Of a stretch of 64,000 nucleotides of DNA, positions 26,818 through 34,638 are shown piece after piece. Below the pieces are notes generated by a model. It worked only from the letters and a program-made list of their open reading frames with translations, was not told the DNA's origin and searched no databases. This stretch comes from Robiginitomaculum sp. (lineage in GTDB: Bacteria > Pseudomonadota > Alphaproteobacteria > Caulobacterales > Maricaulaceae): NCBI GenBank assembly GCA_021776635.1, contig JAJFFN010000007.1, forward strand, positions 1 to 64,000. Reading direction: 5' to 3'. Position 1 is the first letter of the stretch, and each line of letters starts with the position of its first letter. The position numbers were made by a program, and so were the translations under genes.

Positions 26818-27426
26818 ATGGTATCAACACGCAAGACTGTATCGTTCCACCAAATGAAAGACGGGACAAAAGAGGAATATGCCTATTTAGCTAAACTTGA
26901 AGCCGAACATGCATTAGAATTACCCAAGCGAATTTTAAACCAATTACGTCAACTTGATACAGGCCTGTCGGGCTATCAAATTTCTCGTTTGGACCACTCT
27001 TTACAAACGGCAACACGAGCAAGCCGTGATGGCGCGGATATAGATTGGGTCGTCAGCGCTCTGCTACATGATCTTGGTGATGAATTGGCGCCAAGCAACC
27101 ACGATGCCTATGCCGCAACAATATTAAAACCCTATGTCCGCGAAGAATGCGAATGGGCAGTTCGCCATCACGGCATATTCCAACTTGCATATTATGGAGA
27201 AAAAATCGGCGTATCCCCTGAGCAGCATCAAAAATTTTCTGACCATCCATTTTATGAATCAACAGTATATTTTTGTGAACATTGGGATCAAAATTCTTTT
27301 GACCCTAATTATAAAACAGAACCACTTACGTTTTTTGAAGACATGGTTTGTACTGTCTTTACGCGCCCTGCCTGGCACGCCAGCCATGTTTACTGCGGAA
27401 CGCCTTTACCTATTTCATTAAAATAA
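26818..27426 (+). CDS. HD-domain diiron oxygenase, PhnZ/TmpB-like
   Basis: 202 residues. The metal ligands of an HD-type oxygenase are seen: His60 in RLDHSLQTATRA, His84-Asp85 in ALLHDLGDELAP, His117-His118 in RHHGIF and an Asp in FCEHWDQNSFDP. PhnZ and TmpB use a mixed-valence di-iron site to split the C-P bond of a 1-hydroxyphosphonate; TmpB acts on the product of TmpA, giving glycine betaine and phosphate. The direct pairing with a TmpA-like dioxygenase (stop and start 1 bp apart, AGGAG before the ATG) and the betaine context favour this. Related HD proteins of unknown substrate exist, so substrate is inferred. Confidence 0.7.
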   Translation: MVSTRKTVSFHQMKDGTKEEYAYLAKLEAEHALELPKRILNQLRQLDTGLSGYQISRLDHSLQTATRASRDGADIDWVVSALLHDLGDELAPSNHDAYAATILKPYVREECEWAVRHHGIFQLAYYGEKIGVSPEQHQKFSDHPFYESTVYFCEHWDQNSFDPNYKTEPLTFFEDMVCTVFTRPAWHASHVYCGTPLPISLK

Positions 27427-27528
27427 CTCTTATTTTTTACGTTGCCATTGATTAAGCTTAGTACTGACAATCACTAGACGTTTTGTGTGATGTTTTCGCA
27501 ACACTTTATAAATTGCTTAAAGCAGATA

Positions 27529-27576
27529 TTGACAAACTTTTAATGAAGCACTAACAGTACTAACTGAACAGTCAGC
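27529..27576 (+). promoter_or_regulatory. TonB-receptor promoter with BetI-type operator (site 3)
   Basis: TTGACA at 27529-27534, a -10-like TAACAG 17 bp later, and the inverted repeat ACTAACT-GAAC-AGTCAGC at 27559-27576, 60 bp before the receptor ATG. It differs from site 2 at only two positions. The -35 to operator distance (30 bp) equals that at site 1. Confidence 0.65.
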
Positions 27577-27636
27577 TCATCTATTAGCAAACATGCTGTC
27601 TGAGCCGTAAAACAACTTATAAAGGGGAATCAACAC

Positions 27637-30288
27637 ATGAAGAAGTTACTTATAGGCGCATCATCATTTGCCATAGTCACAACGCTCAACGTAGGGGCGT
27701 ATGCTCAAGTTGACCAAGTTATTGTTACGGCAACAAAACGTTCAGAGAGTACACAGGACATACCTATTGCAGTGGCTGCTCTTGGCGAACAAACCCTGGA
27801 AGAACTTGATGTTAAAGTGTTTACGGATTACCTTTTGGAATTACCGGGCGTAACAGCTGGTGGTAGTGGTCCGGGACAATCTACTATTTATATTCGTGGT
27901 TTGGCCTCGACTACGCCTAACTTAACGACGGCAGGTGTGGCCGGTCTTGCGCCCAATGTGGCACTTTATCTGGATGAGCAACCTTTATCCCAACCGGGTC
28001 GTAATCTTGATGTTTACGCGGCAGACTTGGCTCGGGTCGAAGTCTTATCAGGTCCTCAGGGCACATTGTTTGGTGCCAGTTCGCAAGCTGGTGTGGTGCG
28101 CCTGATTACCAACAAGCCTAAAATTGGTGTATTTGAAGCCAAGGCAAATTTTGGATTTTCCTCTACTAAAGGCGGCGAGATTAGCAATAAAGTTGATGCA
28201 GCAATCAATATCCCCGTCAACGATCAACTAGCCCTACGCGCTGTCGTTTATGCGGATAACCAAGGCGGTTATATCGATAATGTCGCCGGACAAATTGATT
28301 TGTCCGAATCAGCACGCTATCGTCCGGCCGGTACAATTCGTGCCAACGGCGTCCCTGTAAGCGCTGGTCGAGCAGGTTTTTCCTCGACACCCGCTTCGAA
28401 CAATATTAACTTTGAACCTGCAAATAATAGCGGTCTTATTGAGAAAGATTTCAACGACACCACCTATGCTGGTTTCCGATTGAGCGCCCTTTATGAGGTT
28501 AATTCTGATTGGTCTGTATTGCTTGGACATTCTCAGCAAAGACTGGAATCAGAAGGCGTGTTTTTTGATGATCCTAATTTAGGCGAATTTGAAATTCAGC
28601 GTTATGAAGACGAAGAGCTTGAAGATGAATACGCCAACACCAATTGGACTGTTAATGGTCGGATTGGTGCCTTGGAAGCCTTATATACGGGCGCATTTAC
28701 CAAACGAAAAACCGATCAACGTATTGATTATACGGACTATTTGTTCGTCGGCCAGTATTTGCCGTATTATATTTGTGACTACTACACGACCTATAGTACC
28801 AGCCCGACGGCTAATCTCGACGGCACATGTCATGCGCCAAATTTGTTTGTTGCTTCTACATCTGATACGGAAGTTTTCACCCAAGAGCTCCGCTTCAATA
28901 CGCCGGCTGAAAAAAGAATTCGCGCAACAGTAGGCGGGTTTTACAGCAAGTTAACCTTAAAAGAACGCAACGACTTTACCTATCCAGGTAGTACGCAAAT
29001 TGAAGCCGGTTTCGGCGGTATTGTTGGCTTGCCTGATAATTTTGCCCAGCCAACAGCCTTTGCTACAAGCCGGGAGCCATTCCCGACAGGTGTTGTCTTT
29101 AGAAACGATGTCAAGAGAACCGATGAGCAGCTTGGTGCATTCGGCGAAGCGACTTTTGATCTAAATGATCAATTCTCTATCACGGCTGGGGCACGGTGGT
29201 ATGATATAGAAGTTGATTTGGAAGGCAGTGCCAACTCGTCGTTCTGTAACTTCTTTAGCCAGGTTGACGAAGATGCATTTGGCACAAACATTTCGGATAT
29301 TTATGACGGCGATGGTGTGTTCAAATTTATCGGTACTTGTAATGATAGTTTGAGACAAACTTATGCCCTTTCAGGCGCAAATGCACCAGCTGGTGCCATT
29401 ACAGTTGGGAGTATAGCGGATATCCAAGCGACTGGATTATCTCTTTCACAAGCTACGCAAGTGTTCAATTCCCTTAACGCACCAGATAAGGCGGCAACCG
29501 ACGGTGTTATTCTTAAATTCACTGGCACATGGACGCCCAATGACGACATGTTGCTCTACGCAACCTATTCTGAAGGGTTCAGACCTGGTCTGTTAAACCG
29601 CCCTGGCGGTGCACCGGGACCAAACGGATTTACGGTTCCCTTTGCACTTGATACGGATGATGTTACCAATTACGAATTAGGCTGGAAACTCAATCTTTCT
29701 GAAAACCAATTCCAACTAAATGGTAATGTGTTTTTTGCAGATATCAAAAATATGCAAACAACTATTTTTGATACAAGTATCACCAATTTGTTTTTCTCTG
29801 CCAATGCTGTGGACGCAGAAATAAAAGGCATAGAAGCCGACTTTATTTATGCTCCTATGTCCATGCCCGGTCTGACAGTGACCGGTGCGGCGTCTATTCT
29901 TGATACGGATATCAAGGAAATTTTAATACCGACAAGTGATATTGATGGAGTCGATACTTTGGCGTTTGCGCCAAAATTCCAAGGCAATCTACGGGCTCGT
30001 TATGAATGGGACTGGAAAGGCGATTTAGTCGCTCATGTTCAGCCCAAAGTAAGTTATTCCGCCAAATCATTTAGCGATATTATCAACATTAACCGCGCAC
30101 AAATTGATAGCTGGTTTAAACTTGATTTTGCCGTTGGGGTGAGTGCCGACAACTGGACGGCAGAAATATTTGCCAATAATATTACTGACGAGCGTATCGA
30201 GCTGAACAACAATTTCGTGTTTGACCGCGAACGTGTTACATTAGCGCGCCCAAGAACTATGGGCGCACGGTTCTCTGTCAATTATTAA
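27637..30288 (+). CDS. TonB-dependent outer-membrane receptor of the betaine island
   Basis: 883 residues. A signal peptide (MKKLLIGASSFAIVTTLNVG, cleavage near AYAQ) is followed by a TonB box (QVIVTATKR), the plug domain (TDYLLELPGV, STIYIRGLAS, RVEVLSGPQGTLFGASSQAG) and a C-terminal beta-barrel ending in ARFSVNY with terminal aromatic residue. GGGG lies before the ATG. It takes up a substrate across the outer membrane with TonB energy. The BetI-type operator upstream and the location after tmpAB-like genes suggest a quaternary amine or amino-phosphonate, which would be an unusual TonB cargo; iron chelates or oligosaccharides are the usual ones. A hairpin terminator follows. Confidence 0.85.
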   Translation: MKKLLIGASSFAIVTTLNVGAYAQVDQVIVTATKRSESTQDIPIAVAALGEQTLEELDVKVFTDYLLELPGVTAGGSGPGQSTIYIRGLASTTPNLTTAGVAGLAPNVALYLDEQPLSQPGRNLDVYAADLARVEVLSGPQGTLFGASSQAGVVRLITNKPKIGVFEAKANFGFSSTKGGEISNKVDAAINIPVNDQLALRAVVYADNQGGYIDNVAGQIDLSESARYRPAGTIRANGVPVSAGRAGFSSTPASNNINFEPANNSGLIEKDFNDTTYAGFRLSALYEVNSDWSVLLGHSQQRLESEGVFFDDPNLGEFEIQRYEDEELEDEYANTNWTVNGRIGALEALYTGAFTKRKTDQRIDYTDYLFVGQYLPYYICDYYTTYSTSPTANLDGTCHAPNLFVASTSDTEVFTQELRFNTPAEKRIRATVGGFYSKLTLKERNDFTYPGSTQIEAGFGGIVGLPDNFAQPTAFATSREPFPTGVVFRNDVKRTDEQLGAFGEATFDLNDQFSITAGARWYDIEVDLEGSANSSFCNFFSQVDEDAFGTNISDIYDGDGVFKFIGTCNDSLRQTYALSGANAPAGAITVGSIADIQATGLSLSQATQVFNSLNAPDKAATDGVILKFTGTWTPNDDMLLYATYSEGFRPGLLNRPGGAPGPNGFTVPFALDTDDVTNYELGWKLNLSENQFQLNGNVFFADIKNMQTTIFDTSITNLFFSANAVDAEIKGIEADFIYAPMSMPGLTVTGAASILDTDIKEILIPTSDIDGVDTLAFAPKFQGNLRARYEWDWKGDLVAHVQPKVSYSAKSFSDIININRAQIDSWFKLDFAVGVSADNWTAEIFANNITDERIELNNNFVFDRERVTLARPRTMGARFSVNY

Positions 30289-30320
30289 TCCTATCATTAC
30301 TGAATAGAATAATATATTTG

Positions 30321-30350
30321 AAAAGGCGCTCTTTATGGGCGCCTTTTTTC
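30321..30350 (+). terminator. Rho-independent terminator after the TonB receptor
   Basis: AAAAGGCGC stem with GCGCCTTTT partner around a TCTTTATGG loop, followed by a T run at 30344-30349. Confidence 0.85.
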
Positions 30351-30380
30351 TTTGTAATTTTTTGACTGGATATAATATTA

Positions 30381-32405
30381 GTGCCCCAAGAGACATCACA
30401 AAAACCACATGCCCAAGCAGAAGAATTAGATACGACCGCTCTAAAGACGGCACAAAGCCAAATGCAAGGTGGAGATTTCACTGCTGCGCTGTCCACTCTT
30501 GGCGAACTAATAAGCCGGGCGCCTAAAAATATTGAGGCACTTTATTTTAATGCCGTCTGTCACCGTTACGCCGAGCAATATAATTTGGCGCAAGCTGAGC
30601 TTGATAAACTTAAAATCCTAGCCCCCGAACTTGGTCGCGCCTATCAAGAGCAAGGTCATTTATATTTGGCACAGAAAAAATCAAACCATGCGCTGGAAGC
30701 GTTCGCGCAAGCGTGTCGAATGAACCCAGCTCTCATTGCTAGCTGGAAAATACAAGCAGGCATTTTGGCTAGCCAAGGTAAATTACAGGCTTCAGGACAA
30801 GCCAAAGCCCAAGCCGATCGGCTCGCGCAATTGCCAAAAACATTGGTCTCTGTAACCAGTCTTATTCATGAGGGTAAATTGTTAAAAGCCGAAAATCTAT
30901 GTCGGCATTTTTTGCAAAAAACACCGCATCATATCGAAGCCATGCGCCTGTTAGCCGATATAGGTTCACGGCTCGGGACGCTTGATGATGCAGAATTTTT
31001 GCTGGAAAGTGCGCTAGAGTTTGACCCTGAAAACATACAAGTGCGGTTAGACTATACCCAATTGCTTCGAAAACGGCAAAAATTTGCAGATGCACTAACG
31101 CAAGCAAAACACCTTTATAACAAAGATCAATCCAACCCGGTTTTTCAATCCCATTATGCAATCGAATGTATGCAAACTGGCGATTTTGACAAAGCATTTG
31201 ATCTGTTTGATAGCGTGCTAGAAAAACTGCCAGGTGATACGGCAACACTCACCTCTCGTGGACATGCCTTAAAAACTTATGGGCGGCAAGATGACGCCAT
31301 AGCGTCTTACCATGCTGCAATAGCATCAAAACCTGATCATGGTGACGCATATTATTCCCTTAGTAATTTGAAGACTTACCATTTTACGGATTCCGAACTC
31401 GTTGCCATGCAGCAGCAAGAGAGCAAAGAAAGCCTTGATTACCGCAACCGCATACATTTTTGTTTTGCTCTAGGCAAAGCTCAGGAAGATCTTGGTCATT
31501 ACGAAAAAGCCTATACCTATTACGAACGCGGCAACGATTTAAAGCGTACATTAAGCCGTTATGATGCGAGCCAAATGGATGAAGAATTTAAGGCACAAAC
31601 AGAAATTTGTAACACTGGGTTATTTGAAAAACACAAAGGGAAAGGATATCCAGCCCCAGACCCAATTTTCATAGTCGGATTACCGCGCGCGGGCTCAACT
31701 TTGCTGGAACAAATTCTGGCCTCACATAGCCAAGTTGACGGTACACTTGAGCTACCAAACATTTTATCTCTCTCTCATAAATTACGCGGACGTAGACAGG
31801 GCGGCAAAAGTTCTGCTTATCCAAAAAATCTCTACGACCTTACGGGCGAAAAATTAGAAGAATTTGGTCGTAGTTATATAGACAACACCAAAATCCACCG
31901 AAAAGGCGCCGCCTTTTTTACCGATAAAATGCCCAATAATTTTCGTCATATTGGTCTTATTCAACTGATTCTACCAAATGCCAAAATTATTGATGCGCGG
32001 CGCGAGCCCATATCGTGCTGCTTTTCCGGTTTCAAACAATTATTCGCTGAAGGTCAAGAATTCACCTACGGGCTTGAACAAATCGGGCGCTATTACGACG
32101 GCTATGTAAAGCTCATGCGCCATTGGGATAATGTACTACCTGGAAAAATTTTACGAGTGCAGTATGAGGACGTGGTCGCGGATTTAGAGACGCAAGTTAG
32201 GCGCATCCTCGACCATTGCGGCCTCCCGTTCGAGCAAGCCTGTATTGATTTTCATAAAACCAAACGCGAAGTGCGCACAGCCAGCTCTGAACAAGTCCGC
32301 CAGCCCATTAACACCAAGGGCCTAGCGCAGTGGGAAAATTTCGAGCCTTATCTCGACGAACTTAAACAATATTTAGGCAATAGTCTGTCAAACTACCGGA
32401 ATTAA
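30381..32405 (+). CDS. TPR-repeat sulfotransferase family protein
   Basis: 674 residues from a GTG start. Residues about 10-340 are tandem TPR helical repeats (for example ALEAFAQACRMNPALIASWK, DDAIASYHAAIASKPDHGDA). Residues about 425-640 are a sulfotransferase domain, with the PAPS-binding loop PIFIVGLPRAGSTLLEQIL near 426 and a distal RREPISCCFSGFKQLF region. Fusions of this kind are common in alphaproteobacteria and their acceptors are not known. No signal peptide is evident. It lies between the TonB receptor and the convergent BCCT gene, and its link to betaine use is unproven. Confidence 0.8.
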   Translation: MPQETSQKPHAQAEELDTTALKTAQSQMQGGDFTAALSTLGELISRAPKNIEALYFNAVCHRYAEQYNLAQAELDKLKILAPELGRAYQEQGHLYLAQKKSNHALEAFAQACRMNPALIASWKIQAGILASQGKLQASGQAKAQADRLAQLPKTLVSVTSLIHEGKLLKAENLCRHFLQKTPHHIEAMRLLADIGSRLGTLDDAEFLLESALEFDPENIQVRLDYTQLLRKRQKFADALTQAKHLYNKDQSNPVFQSHYAIECMQTGDFDKAFDLFDSVLEKLPGDTATLTSRGHALKTYGRQDDAIASYHAAIASKPDHGDAYYSLSNLKTYHFTDSELVAMQQQESKESLDYRNRIHFCFALGKAQEDLGHYEKAYTYYERGNDLKRTLSRYDASQMDEEFKAQTEICNTGLFEKHKGKGYPAPDPIFIVGLPRAGSTLLEQILASHSQVDGTLELPNILSLSHKLRGRRQGGKSSAYPKNLYDLTGEKLEEFGRSYIDNTKIHRKGAAFFTDKMPNNFRHIGLIQLILPNAKIIDARREPISCCFSGFKQLFAEGQEFTYGLEQIGRYYDGYVKLMRHWDNVLPGKILRVQYEDVVADLETQVRRILDHCGLPFEQACIDFHKTKREVRTASSEQVRQPINTKGLAQWENFEPYLDELKQYLGNSLSNYRN

Positions 32406-32431
32406 AAATCCGCAAAAACACAAGTTATTCT

Positions 32432-34057
32432 TTATTGGTGGTTCTTATTACGCGAATCTTTATGTACTGCCAGTACCAATGAAAAACACATTAAAACAAT
32501 CACCAGTGAAAACGGCAATGCACCAATTATCATGGCGGATTTTACGGCGTCTAATCCACCAGCCATGAGCAATACGGCAATCATAATGGTCAATACACTG
32601 CCCCATACCAGAATATGTTTAGCCGCATTGGCATTGGCCGGAGCACCGGCTGATACAATTGTATTGATGACTAATATGGCCGAATCTGCTGATGTCACCA
32701 AATAGGTCAACAACAACACTACAATGATAGCGGACATTATTTTTGCCAGACCAGCGCTTAGCATTACGTTGAGTGTCGCATAAAGTTGAGACGATAAATC
32801 CGCATTTAATATTTCTTGATTAGCGACCCCGCTTAATTCCAAATCAAGCGCAGTACCGCCAATAAATGCAAACCAGACAAAACCAACGAGTGCAGGTACA
32901 ACCATAGTTCCAACAATATATTCACGTATGGTTCGCCCCCGTGAAACCCGTGCGAAAAACAGACCGACAAATGGTGCAAATGCGATCCACCAAGCCCAAT
33001 AAAAAATTGTCCAATCGGATTGCCAATTTGCTAAAGCCTTTCCAGTTTCACTGCCGTCATTGTTCATAACCTGTGTAGCCATAACGGGGAGCGCGGTGAG
33101 ATAATCCCAAATGCCAATAAAGAATGATTTAAGCGCGAATCCTGTTGCACCAAAAATCAAGAAGAAAGACAATATAAATATTGTCAAACCCATATTTATA
33201 TTTGAAAGCCATTTAATCCCTTTGCCAACACCGGACAATGCGGACAAAGTCGATGCGCCCATAATCACCACCAAGAATGTGACCATCGCGCCATTTGTCG
33301 GTGCGCCGTTGCCGTTCATAATCCAATCTAAGCCGGTGATATTAAAAACACCGGAGGCAAATTGCGATATGCCAAAACCAATGGTCACAGCAACGCCAAG
33401 CAATGTCGCCACAACGGCAACAATATCAACAACATGACCCAATGTACCCGATAGTTTTTTACCAAAAATGGGCATAAGTGCAGAACGGATCGTCAGCGGC
33501 AAGCCGCGAGAATAGCTAAAATAACCAATAGCTAAGCCGGTAAATGCATAAACGCCCCATGCAGACAATCCCCAATGCATAAAGGACCATTGAAACGCGG
33601 GGCGTACTGCTTGTGCGCTCAAGGACTCGACATTCCCGCGTATAATTTCCGGGTTATTGGTGAAATGAAAAATAGGTTCTGCGGTTGAATACGTCAACAT
33701 GCCAATACCAATGCCTGCGCCGAACAACATGGATATCCAAGAAAACCGTGAAAACTCGGGACGTTCATCCTCAGTCCCAAGCCGCAATTTTCCACTAGCA
33801 GGCCACAGCGCTAAAGCAAAGCACGTCACACTAAATAATACCATTATATACAAATACCAGACATTGAAATGAGCACTGACAAAAACATTGATAAGGTTTA
33901 AAATTTCCGCCGCACTTTTAGGGACAACTGCAGCCCACAAAATCAATAAGACAATCAGTATTTTAGAGCCGACAGCAACGGTTTTTATCAGGCCTTCATA
34001 AAACCCTGATTTTTCCAATTTTATCCGCAACGCTTTTTGTTTTATTTTCTCACCCAT
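32432..34057 (-). CDS. BCCT-family betaine/choline/carnitine transporter
   Basis: 541 residues with about 12 membrane segments. Family marks are GAGIGIGMLTYSTAEPIFHF, the SFMHWGLSAWGVYAFTGLAI segment and the signature FYWAWWIAFAPFVGLFFARV followed by SRGRTIREYI. BCCT carriers import quaternary amines, driven by sodium or proton gradients. It is the last gene of the operon that begins with dimethylglycine dehydrogenase, 35 bp after soxG, so its likely cargo is glycine betaine, dimethylglycine or sarcosine betaine-type compounds used by this operon. Confidence 0.92.
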   Translation of the reverse strand: MGEKIKQKALRIKLEKSGFYEGLIKTVAVGSKILIVLLILWAAVVPKSAAEILNLINVFVSAHFNVWYLYIMVLFSVTCFALALWPASGKLRLGTEDERPEFSRFSWISMLFGAGIGIGMLTYSTAEPIFHFTNNPEIIRGNVESLSAQAVRPAFQWSFMHWGLSAWGVYAFTGLAIGYFSYSRGLPLTIRSALMPIFGKKLSGTLGHVVDIVAVVATLLGVAVTIGFGISQFASGVFNITGLDWIMNGNGAPTNGAMVTFLVVIMGASTLSALSGVGKGIKWLSNINMGLTIFILSFFLIFGATGFALKSFFIGIWDYLTALPVMATQVMNNDGSETGKALANWQSDWTIFYWAWWIAFAPFVGLFFARVSRGRTIREYIVGTMVVPALVGFVWFAFIGGTALDLELSGVANQEILNADLSSQLYATLNVMLSAGLAKIMSAIIVVLLLTYLVTSADSAILVINTIVSAGAPANANAAKHILVWGSVLTIMIAVLLMAGGLDAVKSAMIIGALPFSLVIVLMCFSLVLAVHKDSRNKNHQ

Positions 34058-34092
34058 GAAATTCCCTTTTTTTATTTACGTATATACCCCAA

Positions 34093-34638
34093 TTATAAAT
34101 CCATAGCAAATCTATCAAATAATCCGCAAATATAAGGCGCGAATGATCGCCAACACTCAAGCTGAAACTCTGTAGTTCCTGTGCGCAAGACCATGATAGG
34201 CGCATTTTCAAAAACCGTACGCGTGACCTTTCCAATAGGAAATGTATCTAATGATAAATCCAGCGGACAGCCTATATTGATCGCGTTTTCAACCTGCTCT
34301 CCAGACAAGACGAAGCCAATATTTCGATGAGAAACATCTACATAGCTATATGTAAATTTAGCGGTCATATTTACGAATATTTCGCGCAGATTATTTCTGT
34401 TTTCGTTCGCCGTTATCACAATCCATTCGTCAGGGCCAAGGCACAAATATGAGTGCGCCGACGTGCGAATTGACTGTCCGATTTTTGCAGGCAGTTTTAA
34501 ACCGCTCGCTTTTTTAAAAGCGGCTAAGTCTTTTGGTTTTATCCGCAGAGAATATCGTGTTTTTTCGTCCATTAAAGTCATCGACAAAGCGTTGGTTTGT
34601 AGGGCTTCACTAATATTTATGTCTTGGCTAAACAACAT
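34093..34638 (-). CDS. soxG: Sarcosine oxidase gamma subunit
   Basis: 181 residues from the ATG at 34638, inside the last codons of soxA (11-bp overlap) with GGGGGA upstream; the longer frame reaching 34809 is a soxA shadow. The family is seen in LCLGPDEWIVITA, YVDVSHRNIGFVLSG, INIGCPLDLSLDTFPIGK and TEFQLECWRSFAPYICGLF. It is the smallest of the GcvT-like subunits of heterotetrameric sarcosine oxidase, which converts sarcosine, oxygen and THF to glycine, hydrogen peroxide and methylene-THF. Confidence 0.9.
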   Translation of the reverse strand: MLFSQDINISEALQTNALSMTLMDEKTRYSLRIKPKDLAAFKKASGLKLPAKIGQSIRTSAHSYLCLGPDEWIVITANENRNNLREIFVNMTAKFTYSYVDVSHRNIGFVLSGEQVENAINIGCPLDLSLDTFPIGKVTRTVFENAPIMVLRTGTTEFQLECWRSFAPYICGLFDRFAMDL

